A DNA stretch of 64,000 nucleotides from Gordius sp. MW1. Lineage: Eukaryota; Nematomorpha; Gordioida; Gordea; Gordiidae. Both the position numbers and the translations under genes were made by a program. Of the stretch, positions 35,333 to 44,365 are shown one piece after another; within the stretch, counting starts at the first letter, position 1, and each line of letters opens with the position of its first letter. The notes under the pieces are model-generated. The model was not told where the DNA came from and did no database searches. It saw only the letters and a program-made list of their open reading frames with translations. The stretch lies in assembly GCA_964036665.1 (NCBI GenBank), contig OZ038530.1:682001-746000 (forward strand). Direction: 5' to 3'.

Positions 35333-37118
35333 GTCCGTTGTCCGTCCGTTGTCCGCCCGTTGTCCGTCTGTTGTCCGTCCGTTGTCCGTCCGTTGTCCGT
35401 TCGTTGTCCGTTCGTTGTCCTTCCGTTGTCCTTCCGTTGTCCTTCCGTTGTCCGTCCGTTGTCCGTCTGATGTCCTTCCGTTGTCCGTCCGTTGTCCGTC
35501 CGTTGTCCGCCCGTTGTCCTTCCGTTGTCCGTCCGTTGTCCGTCCGTTGTCCGTCCGTTGTCCGTCCGTTGTCCTTCCGTTGTCCGTCAGATGTCCTTTT
35601 GTTGTCTGTCCGTTGTCCGTTCGTTGTCCGTTCGTTGTCCGTTCGTTGTCCGTCCGTTGTCCGCCCGTTGTCCGCCCGTTGTCCTTCCGTTGTCCGTCCG
35701 TTGTCCTTCCGTTGTCCGTCCGTTGTCCGTCCGTTGTCCGTTCGTTGTCCGTTCGTTGTCCGCCCGTTGTCCTTCCGTTGTCCTTCCGTTGTCCGTCCGT
35801 TGTCCTTCCGTTGTCCGTCCGTTGTCCGTCTGATGTCCTTTTGTTGTCCGTCCGTTGTCCGTCTGATGTCCTTTTGTTGTCCTTCCGTTGTCCGTCCGTT
35901 GTCCGTCTGATGTCCTTCCGTTGTCCATCCGTTGTCCGTCCCTTGTCCGTCTGATGTCCTTCCGTTGTCCGTCCGTTGTGCGCCCGTTGTCCGCCCGTTG
36001 TCCTTCCGTTGTCCGTCCGTTGTCCGTCTGATGTCCTTCCGTTGTCCGTCCGTTGTCCGTCCGTTGTCCGCCCGTTGTCCTTCCGTTGTCCGTCCGTTGT
36101 CCGTCCGTTGTCCGTCCGTTGTCCTTCCGTTGTCCGTCAGATGTCCTTTTGTTGTCTGTCCGTTGTCCGTTCGTTGTCCGTTCGTTGTTCGTTCGTTGTC
36201 CGTCCGTTGTCCGCCCGTTGTCCGCCCGTTGTCCTTCCGTTGTCCGTCCGTTGTCCTTCCGTTGTCCGTCCGTTGTCCGTCCGTTGTCCGTTCGTTGTCC
36301 GTTCGTTGTCCGCCCGTTGTCCGTCCGTTGTCCGTCCGTTGTCCGTTCGTTGTCCGTCCCTTGTCCGTCTGATGTCCTTTTGTTGTCCGTCCGTTGTCCG
36401 TTCGTTGTCCGTTCGTTGTCCGTTCGTTGTCCGTTCGTTGTCCTTTCGTTGTCCGTTCGTTGTCCGTCTGATGTCCTTTTGTTGTCCTTCCGTTGTCCGT
36501 CCGTTGTCCGTCTGATGTCCTTCCGTTGTCCGTCCGTTGTCCGCCCGTTGTCCTTCCGTTGTCCGCACGTTGTCCGCCCTATGTCTGTTGTCCGTCCGTT
36601 GTCCGTCCTTTGTCCGCCCGTTGTCCGTCCGTTGTCCGTCTGATGTCCTTTTGTTGTCCGCCCGTTGTCCGTCCGTTGTCCGTCCGTTGTCCGTTCGTTG
36701 TCCATCCGTTGTCCGTCTGATGTCCTTTTGTTGTCCGCCCGTTGTCCTTCCGTAGTCCGCCCGTTGTCCGTCCGTTGTCCTTCCGTTGTCCTTCCGTTGT
36801 CCGTTCGTTGTCCGTTCGTTGTCCGTCCGTTGTCCGGCCGTTGTCCGTTCGTTGTACGTCCGTTGTCCGTCTGATGTCCTTTTGTTGTCTGTCCGTTGTC
36901 CGTTCGTTGTCCGTTCGTTGTCCGTTCGTTTTCCGTTCGTTGTCCGTTCGTTGTCCGTCTGATGTCCTTTTGTTGTCCTTCCGTTGTCCGTCCGTTGTCC
37001 GTCTGATGTCCTTCCGTTGTCCGTCCGTTGTCCGCCCGTTGTCCTTCCGTTGTCCGCACGTTGTCCGCCCGTTGTATGTCCGTTGTCCGTCCGTTGTCCG
37101 TCCGTTGTCCGCCCGTTG
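35333..37118 (+). repeat. 11-bp satellite array, block G
   Basis: Plus-oriented satellite leading into the first hAT copy. Irregular monomers cluster here: GTCCGCCCTAT followed by a 7-bp GTCTGTT at 36,572-36,589, and GTCCGGCCGTT near 36,833. It ends in GTCCGCCCGTTG, directly against the CAGGG end of the element. No gene is seen. Confidence 0.96.
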
Positions 37119-37345
37119 CAGGGTTTCTTTCAGAGGGGAGCCCGGGGGGGTAATACCCCCCCCCGGGGAGTTTCAAATACCCCCCCGGAGAGTTTTGATT
37201 GAAGGAAGCATGAACATTAACTGAGGTTCCACCATGAAGTCATAAATTATATTAATAATAGGCTTAGGCTAAAATTGAAATTCAATAAATTATTTTAATT
37301 TGTCAATAAAAAATATAAAATTGGCGAAATTAAATTTTTTTACAG

Positions 37346-37551
37346 ATCAGGTGGAAATCATTCATAGACATCATTTTTTAACATCTGTGAACCGTAAATT
37401 TACAATCTTGAAAGTTACAAATTATCTTTAATATATCAATAGGTAACTAAACATAAATAAATGCTTTTAGAATTATTAAATCACTATCTTACTTATAAAC
37501 TTAAAAAGAATTATTATAAATAATACATTCTATGTTTTTTTTGAATTGCAG
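37346..37551 (+). other. Candidate 5' exon and 109-bp intron of the hAT gene, copy 1
   Basis: An acceptor-like TTTTTTTACAG ends at 37345. A donor-like AG|GTAACT sits at 37441-37448. A strong acceptor, TTTTTTTTGAATTGCAG, ends at 37551, four bases before the ATG at 37556. Read together these give a non-coding exon of about 97 bp (37346-37442) and a 109-bp intron (37443-37551). This is inference from splice consensus only. The same signals are in copies 2 to 5. Confidence 0.45.
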
Positions 37552-37555
37552 ATAG

Positions 37556-37792
37556 ATGTCTGGTAAATATAAAAGTACTCTTTTACACTACTTTAGTAAA
37601 AAGGAAAAGTCTAATAAAAAGGATGGTAAATATGATTTAATTTGGAATAATTTTAATTATGCAACAGGTGAAGATATGAATAATTGTTCTGTAGAAAAAA
37701 CTCTGGTTTGTTCCATTCAATGTTATAATGAAAAGGATGGTATTTATATTTATATTACTAACAAAATATTGGTCATTTTAAATGTATATTAA
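37556..37792 (+). pseudogene. hAT transposase N-terminal fragment, copy 1 (78 aa)
   Basis: This open frame starts at the first ATG after a strong splice acceptor and ends at a TAA after 78 codons. It begins MSGKYKSTLLHYFSKKEK and is rich in Lys, Asn and Tyr. A short basic start with a hydrophobic-FSKK patch is common in N-termini of hAT/ZMYM-like transposases, but that similarity is weak and from memory. No zinc-finger cysteine set and no RNase H-like catalytic motif follows; downstream sequence is AT-rich with stops in all frames. The frame is identical in copies 2 and 3. It is therefore best read as the surviving 5' end of a transposase gene whose middle is deleted. Whether a peptide is made is unknown. 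Confidence 0.6.
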
Positions 37793-38160
37793 CTAATTAT
37801 AATTTGCTTGCAAGCATATAAAAAAGATCTTTTTTGTCTAATCAATTATGTATTATGAAAAGGTGAGGATAATTCTGTGGAGAAACTGGTTTATTCCATA
37901 GATTGTCAAAATAAAAAAGATGGTATTTACATTTATACACACAAAATAATGTTTATAACTAATGATAATTATCTGTCATGCATTTAAATTCTGATATAGA
38001 TAAAATATCTTTTTTATCTATTTGATTTTGAATTAGAAATAGGCGAGAAGATATGTTTGGGGAATACTATGGGTATTTGTGTTTATATAAAATAATAAAT
38101 AAGGCATGAATATGTTTGTTTGTAATAGGTAAAGATGGGACTGAATTAAGAAAAACTCTT
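37667..38160 (+). repeat. Degenerate internal repeats within the hAT element, copy 1
   Basis: Four diverged segments begin with related motifs: AGGTGAAGAT (about 37666), AGGTGAGGAT (37861), AGGCGAGAAG (38041) and AGGTAAAGAT (38127). The first two align further: both run through TCTGT-GAAA-CTGGTTT-TTCC and a GATGGTATTTA tract. The fourth shares AAAAACTCTTGTTTTATCC with the first. Spacing is about 195, 180 and 86 bp. They look like old tandem duplications filling the place of the lost transposase core. Confidence 0.6.
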
Positions 38161-38351
38161 GTTTTATCCCTTACTTTAGTGCAATGAACCGAATTATGGT
38201 TGCATTAAGAAACAGGCTAGGGGAGATATCTTTAGACCACTGTATGAGAATATCTATAGAAGGGGCTGACCTTCCTACTGAAGAATATCTAGATATGGCG
38301 ATGAAGGAGTACGCCTTTAAAAAACAAAGAAGTATTCGGTTACTTTCTTAA
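38145..38351 (+). pseudogene. hAT transposase C-terminal dimerisation-domain fragment, copy 1
   Basis: The frame is open from a TGA at 38142 to TAA at 38349-38351; an internal ATG at 38184 would give 55 aa. The translation includes YFSAMNRIMVALRNRLG, then a stretch ending HCMRISIEG, an acidic segment and a Lys/Arg-rich tail. This matches the conserved C-terminal hAT dimerisation region (typical pattern FSAL-R-I...LR-R-L...L--L--I-I-G). The catalytic domain that should precede it is absent. It ends about 190 bp before the element end, as expected for a transposase C-terminus. It is a remnant without a credible start, so a functional protein is unlikely. Confidence 0.82.
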
Positions 38352-38545
38352 AAGAACACTTGCCCGTTAAAATATTACATGTATTTATTTAATGATTATG
38401 CGTGTATGTATCAATTTATATATCACTTATATCACCAATAAAAATTAGTAAATATTATACAAAATGGTTTAGCAATTAAAAAAATTTTTACCCCCCCGGA
38501 AGTTGAAAATACCCCCCCGGAGCATTTTTTCTGAAAGAAACCCTG

Positions 38546-39717
38546 GTCTGATGTCCTTTTGTTGTCCGTCCGTTCGTTGTCCGTTCGTTGTCCGTCTGAT
38601 GTCCTTTTGTTGTCCTTCCGTTGTCCGTTCGTTGTCCGTCTGATGTCCTTCCGTTGTCCGTCCGTTGTCCGCCCGTTGTCCTTCCGTTGTCCTTCCGTTG
38701 TCCGTCCGTTGTCCTTCCGTTGTCCGTCAGATGTCCTTTTGTTGTCTGTCCGTTGTCCGTTCGTTGTCCGTTCGTTGTCCTTCCGTTGTCCTTCCGTTGT
38801 CCGTCCGTTGTCCGTCCGTTGTCCTTCCGTTGTCCGTCTGATGTCCGTCCGTTGTCCTTCCGTTGTCCGTCCGTTGTCCGTCCGTTGTCCTTCCGTTGTC
38901 CGTCAGATGTCCTTTTGTTGTCTGTCCGTTGTCCGTTTGTTGTCCGTTCGTTGTCCGCCCGTTGTCCTTCCGTTGTCCTTCCGTTGTCCGTCCGTTGTCC
39001 GTCCGTTGTCCGTCCGTTGTCCTTCCGTTGTCCTTCCGTTGTCCTTCCGTTGTCCTTCCGTTGTCCTTCCGTTGTCCGTCTGATGTCATTTTGTTGTCCG
39101 TCCGTTGTCCGTCCGTTGTCCGTCCGTTGTCCGTTCGTTGTCCGTCCGTTGTCCGTCTGATGTCCTTTTGTTGTCTGTCCGTTGTCCGTTCGTTGTCCGT
39201 TCGTTGTCCGTTCGTTGTCCGTTCGTTGTCCGTTCGTTGTCCGTCTGATGTCCTTTTGTTGTCCTTCCGTTGTCCGTCCGTTGTCCGTCTGATGTCCGCC
39301 CGTTGTCCTTCCGTCGTCCGTCCGTTGTCCGCCCGTTGTCCTTCCGTTGTCCTTCCGTTGTCCGTCCGTTGTCCTTCCGTTGTCCGTCCGTTGTCCGTTC
39401 GTTGTCCGTTCGTTGTCCGCCCGTTGTCCTTCCGTTGTCCTTCCGTTGTCCGTCCGTTGTCCTTCCGTTGTCCGTCCGTTGTCCGTCTGATGTCCTTTTG
39501 TTGTCCGTCCGTTGTCCGTCTGATGTCCTTTTGTTGTCCTTCCGTTGTCCGTCCGTTGTCCGTCTGATGTCCTTCCGTTGTCCATCCGTTGTCCGTCCCT
39601 TGTCCATCTGATGTCCTTCCGTTGTCCGTCCGTTGTCCGTCTGATGTCCTTCCGTTGTCCGTCCGTTGTCCGTCCGTTGTCCGTCTGATGTCCTTCCGTT
39701 GTCCGTCCGTTGTCCAT
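38546..39717 (+). repeat. 11-bp satellite array, block H
   Basis: Plus-oriented satellite after hAT copy 1. The first seven bases are GTCTGAT rather than the GCCCGTT found after copies 2 and 3. An irregular 15-bp unit, GTCCGTCCGTTCGTT, lies at 38564-38578 and recurs at the same distance from the element in copies 2 (43179) and 3 (47873). No gene is seen. Confidence 0.96.
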
Positions 39718-40307
39718 CAGGAGGCTACAAGTTTGAATCCCGGAGAGTATTCTGTTCTTGTTAATAACATTGATAATATGACTTTTTAGCCGTCCGCTGA
39801 AATTTTCACGAAGCCTATATGGTTGAACAAAAAAATTTAAAAAATTTTCAAGTCGAAAAATTTTTTTTTTTCGGAATTCACCTCTGATATCGAAAATTTT
39901 CATGAGGCCTATATGGTGTTACAAAAAAATTGAAAAAATTTTGAGGTCGAAAAAATATTTTCTGATCAAAAAAATTTTTTTTACGGAATTCACTTCTGAT
40001 ATCAAAAATTTTCATGAGGCCTATATGGTTGAACAAAAAAATGGAAAAAAATTTGAGGTCGAAAAAAATATTTTTTGATAAAAAAAATTTAATAAATTGC
40101 ATAGCACGGAGGGACGACGGAGGGACGACGGAGGGACGACGGACGGACGACGGAGGGACGACGGACGGACGACGGAGAGACGACGGAGGGAGGACGGACG
40201 GACAACGGAGGGACGACGGACCGTCCGTTGTCCGTCAGGAGGCAACAAGTTTGAATCCGTGAGAGTATTCTGTTGATAATATGACTTTTTGGCCGTCCGC
40301 TGGCTAC
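39718..40307 (+). repeat. AT-rich linker L7 (type II, 590 bp)
   Basis: This is the first type II linker. It has three A/T repeats (GCCTATATGG at 39813, 39907 and 40019; spacing 94 and 112 bp) rather than two. The inverted satellite run is at 40107-40221, 115 bp, two monomers longer than in L1. Modules M1 and M2 bound it as in L1. Confidence 0.92.
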
Positions 40308-41733
40308 GTCCGTTGTCCGTCCGTTGTCCGCCCGTTGTCCGTCTGTTGTCCGTCCGTTGTCCGTCCTTTGTCCGTTCGTTGTCCGTTCGTTGTCCTTCCG
40401 TTGTTCTTCCGTTGTCCTTCCGTTGTCCGTCCGTTGTCCGTCTGATGTCCTTCCGTTGTCCGTCCGTTGTCCGTCCGTTGTCCGCCCGTTGTCCTTCCGT
40501 TGTCCGTCCGTTGTCCTTCCGTTGTCCGTCCGTTGTCCTTCCGTTGTCCGTCCGTTGTCCTTCCGTTGTCCGTCCGTTGTCCGTCCGTTGTCCGTCTGAT
40601 GTCCTTTTGTTGTCCTTCCGTTGTCCGTCCGTTGTCCGTCTGATGTCCTTCCGTTGTCCATCCGTTGTCCGTCCCTTGTCCGTCTGATGTCCTTCCGTTG
40701 TCCGTCCGTTGTCCGTCCCTTGTCCGTCTGATGTCCTTCCGTTGTCCGTCCGTTGTCCGTCCGTTGTCCGCCCGTTGTCCTTCCGTTGTCCTTCCGTTGT
40801 CCGTCCGTTGTCCGTCTGATGTCCTTCCGTTGTCCGTCCGTTGTCCGTCCGTTGTCCGTCCGTTGTCCGTCCGTTGTCCTTCCGTTGTCCGTCCGTTGTC
40901 CTTCCGTTGTCCGTCCGTTGTCCGTCTGATGTCCTTTTGTTGTCCGTCCGTTGTCCGTCCGTTGTCCGTCCCTTGTCCGTCTGATGTCCTTTTGTTGTCC
41001 GTCCGTTGTCCGTTCGTTGTCCGTTCGTTGTCCGTTCGTTGTCCTTTCGTTGTCCGTTCGTTGTCCGTCTGATGTACTTTTGTTGTCCTTCCGTTGTCCG
41101 TCCGTTGTCCGTCTGATGTCCTTCCGTTGTCCGTCCGTTGTCCGCCCGTTGTATGTCCGTTGTCCGTCCGTTGTCCGTCCTTTGTCCGCCCGTTGTCCGT
41201 CCGTTGTCCGTCTGATGTCCTTTTGTTGTCCGCCCGTTGTCCGTCCGTTGTCCGTTCGTTGTCCGTCCGTTGTCCGTCTGATGTCCTTTTGTTGTCCGCC
41301 CGTTGTCCTTCAGTAGTCCGCCCGTTGTCCGTCCGTTGTCCTTCCCTGTCCTTCCGTGATCCGTTCGTTGTCCGTTCGTTGTCCGTCCGTTGTCCGTCCG
41401 TTGTCCGCCCGTTGTCCGTTCGTTGTACGTCCGTTGACCGTGTGATGTCCTTTTGTTGTCTGTCCGTTGTCCGTTCGTTGTCCGTTCGTTGTCCGTTCGT
41501 TGTCCGTTCGTTGTCCGTTCGTTGTCCGTTCGTTGTCCGTTCGTTGTCCGTCTGATGTCCTTTTGTTGTCCTTCCGTTGTCCGTCCGTTGTCCGTCTGAT
41601 GTCCTTCCGTTGTCCGTCCGTTGTCCGCCCGTTGTCCTTCCGTTGTCCGCACGTTGTCCGCCCGTTGTATGTCCGTTGTCCGTCCGTTGTCCGTCCGTTG
41701 TCCGTCCGTTGTCCGTCCGTTGTCCGCCCGTTG
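40308..41733 (+). repeat. 11-bp satellite array, block I
   Basis: Plus-oriented satellite between L7 and hAT copy 2. Irregular units near 41,340 (GTCCTTCCCTGTCC... CCGTGATCC) recur at the same place in block K. It ends in GTCCGCCCGTTG against the element. No gene is seen. Confidence 0.96.
41726..41733 (+). repeat. Target-site duplication GCCCGTTG, left of hAT copy 2
   Basis: The same 8 bases follow the element at 43161-43168. Deleting the element and one copy restores a perfect 11-bp register (GTCCGCCCGTT then GTCCGTCCGTT). The 8-bp backward jump in satellite phase therefore marks a true duplication and not a chance match within the repeat. Confidence 0.93.
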
Positions 41734-42170
41734 CAGGGTTTCTTTCAGGGGGGAGCCCGGGGGGGTAATACCTCCCCGTGGAGTTTCAAATACCCCCCCC
41801 CGGAGAGTTTTGATTGAAGGAAGCATGAACATGAACTGAGGTTCCACCATGAAGTCATAAATTATATTAATAATAGGCTTAGGCTAAAATTGAAATTCAA
41901 TAAATTATTTTAATTTGTCAATAAAAAATATAAAATTGGCGAAATTAAATTTTTTTACAGATCAGGTGGAAATTATTCATAGACATCATTTTTTAACATC
42001 TGTGAACCGTAAATTTACAATCTTGAAAGTTACAAATTATCTTTAATATATCAATAGGTAACTAAACATAAATAAATGCTTTTAGAATTATTAAATCACT
42101 ATCTTACTTATAAACTTAAAAAGAATTATTATAAATAATACATTCTATGTTTTTTTTGAATTGCAGATAG

Positions 42171-42407
42171 ATGTCTGGTAAATATAAAAGTACTCTTTTA
42201 CACTACTTTAGTAAAAAGGAAAAGTCTAATAAAAAGGATGGTAAATATGATTTAATTTGGAATAATTTTAATTATGCAACAGGTGAAGATATGAATAATT
42301 GTTCTGTAGAAAAAACTCTGGTTTGTTCCATTCAATGTTATAATGAAAAGGATGGTATTTATATTTATATTACTAACAAAATATTGGTCATTTTAAATGT
42401 ATATTAA
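42171..42407 (+). pseudogene. hAT transposase N-terminal fragment, copy 2 (78 aa)
   Basis: Same 78-codon frame as at 37556 with an identical translation. It sits 437 bp from the element start and directly behind the splice acceptor ending at 42166. The middle of the transposase is missing, so it is a fragment. Confidence 0.6.
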
Positions 42408-42759
42408 CTAATTATAATTTGCTTGCAAGCATATAAAAAAGATCTTTTTTGTCTAATCAATTATGTATTATGAAAAGGTGAGGATAATTCTGTGGAGAAA
42501 CTGGTTTATTCCATAGATTGTCAAAATAAAAAAGATGGTATTTACATTTATACACACAAAATAATGTTTATAACTAATGATAATTATCTGTCATGCATTT
42601 AAATTCTGATATAGATAAAATATCTTTTTTATCTATTTGATTTTGATTTAGAAATAGGCGAGAAGATATGTTTGGGGAATACTATGGGTATTTGTGTTTA
42701 TATAAAATAATAAATAAGGCATGAATATGTTTGTTTGTAATAGGTAAAGATGGGACTGA

Positions 42760-42966
42760 ATTAAGAAAAACTCTTGTTTTATCCCTTACTTTAGTGCAAT
42801 GAACCGAATTATGGTTGCATTAAGAAACAGGCTAGGGGAGATATCTTTAGACCACTGTATGAGAATATCTATAGAAGGGGCTGACCTTCCTACTGAAGAA
42901 TATCTAGATATGGCGATGAAGGAGTACGCCTTTAAAAAACAAAGAAGTATTCGGTTACTTTCTTAA
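42760..42966 (+). pseudogene. hAT C-terminal dimerisation-domain fragment, copy 2
   Basis: Same frame as 38145-38351 at +4,615 bp, with the internal ATG at 42799. The FSAMNRIM...LRNRLG and MRISIEG motifs are intact. No catalytic domain is linked to it. Confidence 0.82.
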
Positions 42967-43160
42967 AAGAACACTTGCCCGTTAAAATATTACATGTATT
43001 TATTTAATGATTATGCGTGTATGTATCAATTTATATATCACTTATATCACCAATAAAAATTAGTAAATATTATACAAAATGGTTTAGCAATTAAAAAAAT
43101 TTTTACCCCCCCGGAAGTTGAAAATACCCCCCCGGAGCATTTTTTCTGAAAGAAACCCTG

Positions 43161-43168
43161 GCCCGTTG
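43161..43168 (+). repeat. Target-site duplication GCCCGTTG, right of hAT copy 2
   Basis: Partner of 41726-41733. It is followed by TCCGTCCGTT, which resumes the normal satellite. Confidence 0.93.
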
Positions 43169-44365
43169 TCCGTCCGTTGTCCGTCCGTTCGTTGTCCGTT
43201 CGTTGTCCGTTCGTTGTCCGTCTGATGTCCTTTTGTTGTCCTTCCGTTGTCCGTTCGTTGTCCGTCTGATGTCCTTCCGTTGTCCGTCCGTTGTCCGCCC
43301 GTTGTCCTTCCGTTGTCCTTCCGTTGTCCGTCCGTTGTCCTTCCGTTGTCCGTCAGATGTCCTTTTGTTGTCTGTCCGTTGTCCGTTCGTTGTCCGTTCG
43401 TTGTCCTTCCGTTGTCCTTCCGTTGTCCGTCCGTTGTCCGTCCGTTGTCCTTCCGTTGTCCGTCTGATGTCCGTCCGTTGTCCTTCCGTTGTCCGTCCGT
43501 TGTCCGTCCGTTGTCCTTCCGTTGTCCGTCAGATGTCCTTTTGTTGTCTGTCCGTTGTCCGTTTGTTGTCCGTTCGTTGTCCGCCCGTTGTCCTTCCGTT
43601 GTCCTTCCGTTGTCCGTCCGTTGTCCGTCCGTTGTCCGTCCGTTGTCCTTCCGTTGTCCTTCCGTTGTCCTTCCGTTGTCCTTCCGTTGTCCGTCCGTTG
43701 TCCGTCTGATGTCATTTTGTTGTCCGTCCGTTGTCCGTCCGTTGTCCGTCCGTTGTCCGTTCGTTGTCCGTCCGTTGTCCGTCTGATGTCCTTTTGTTGT
43801 CTGTCCGTTGTCCGTTCGTTGTCCGTTCGTTGTCCGTTCGTTGTCCGTTCGTTGTCCGTTCGTTGTCCGTTCGTTGTCCGTCTGATGTCCTTTTGTTGTC
43901 CTTCCGTTGTCCGTCCGTTGTCCGTCTGATGTCCGCCCGTTGTCCTTCCGTCGTCCGTCCGTTGTCCGCCCGTTGTCCTTCCGTTGTCCTTCCGTTGTCC
44001 GTCCGTTGTCCTTCCGTTGTCCGTCCGTTGTCCGTCCGTTGTCCGTTCGTTGTCCGTTCGTTGTCCGCCCGTTGTCCTTCCGTTGTCCTTCCGTTGTCCG
44101 TCCGTTGTCCTTCCGTTGTCCGTCCGTTGTCCGTCTGATGTCCTTTTGTTGTCCGTCCGTTGTCCGTCTGATGTCCTTTTGTTGTCCTTCCGTTGTCCGT
44201 CCGTTGTCCGTCTGATGTCCTTCCGTTGTCCATCCGTTGTCCGTCCCTTGTCCATCTGATGTCCTTCCGTTGTCCGTCCGTTGTCCGTCTGATGTCCTTC
44301 CGTTGTCCGTCCGTTGTCCGTCCCTTGTCCGTCTGATGTCCTTCCGTTGTCCGTCCGTTGTCCAT
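43161..44365 (+). repeat. 11-bp satellite array, block J
   Basis: Plus-oriented satellite after hAT copy 2, starting with the right target duplication. The 15-bp irregular unit is at 43179-43193. Monomer order matches block H apart from single-monomer differences. It includes a rare CGTCGTCC joint near 43,950, also present in blocks H, M and O. No gene is seen. Confidence 0.96.

Larger units (their letters stand above)
33512..35723 (+). repeat. Tandem duplication of 1,106 bp spanning linkers L5 and L6
   Basis: 33,512-34,617 is repeated at 34,618-35,723. Each copy holds one 466-bp linker plus flanking satellite. Landmarks on both sides of the linker agree at +1,106 bp. Both linkers share an extra 11-bp monomer in their inverted satellite run, so that monomer was gained before the duplication. 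Confidence 0.88.
37119..38545 (+). mobile_element. hAT-type DNA transposon, copy 1 (non-autonomous, 1,427 bp)
   Basis: The element runs from CAGGG at 37119 to CCCTG at 38545. Its terminal inverted repeats share CAGGGTTTCTTTCAG perfectly (15 bp, 16 with the next A). Subterminal TACCCCCCCGG motifs occur at both ends, on both strands at the left. Inside are an intron-like 5' region, a 78-aa N-terminal fragment and a C-terminal hAT dimerisation fragment. About 1.4 kb is too short for an autonomous hAT, whose transposase alone is usually 600 codons or more. The left flank is GCCCGTTG; the right flank here is GTCTGATG, so the target duplication seen around copies 2 and 3 has been overwritten. Family assignment rests on the TIR type, the 8-bp duplication of copies 2 and 3 and the C-terminal motif. 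Confidence 0.9.
41734..43160 (+). mobile_element. hAT-type DNA transposon, copy 2 (non-autonomous, 1,427 bp)
   Basis: Full-length copy with TIRs CAGGGTTTCTTTCAG and its complement, flanked on both sides by GCCCGTTG. Internal order is as in copy 1, at +4,615 bp. It differs from copy 1 in the left subterminal region (ACCTCCCCGTGG for a C-run) and in a C-tract of 9 instead of 7 near 41,800. The 8-bp duplication supports hAT. GCCCGTTG fits neither the nTnnnnAn nor the nnnTAnnn preferences of well-known hAT groups, but this array offers almost no A. Confidence 0.92.

Noticed and set aside
37860-38140. Additional coding exons between the N- and C-terminal hAT fragments.
   Set aside because: The interval is AT-rich with stops in every frame and consists of degenerate internal repeats. 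No RNase H-like or zinc-finger motif is seen.
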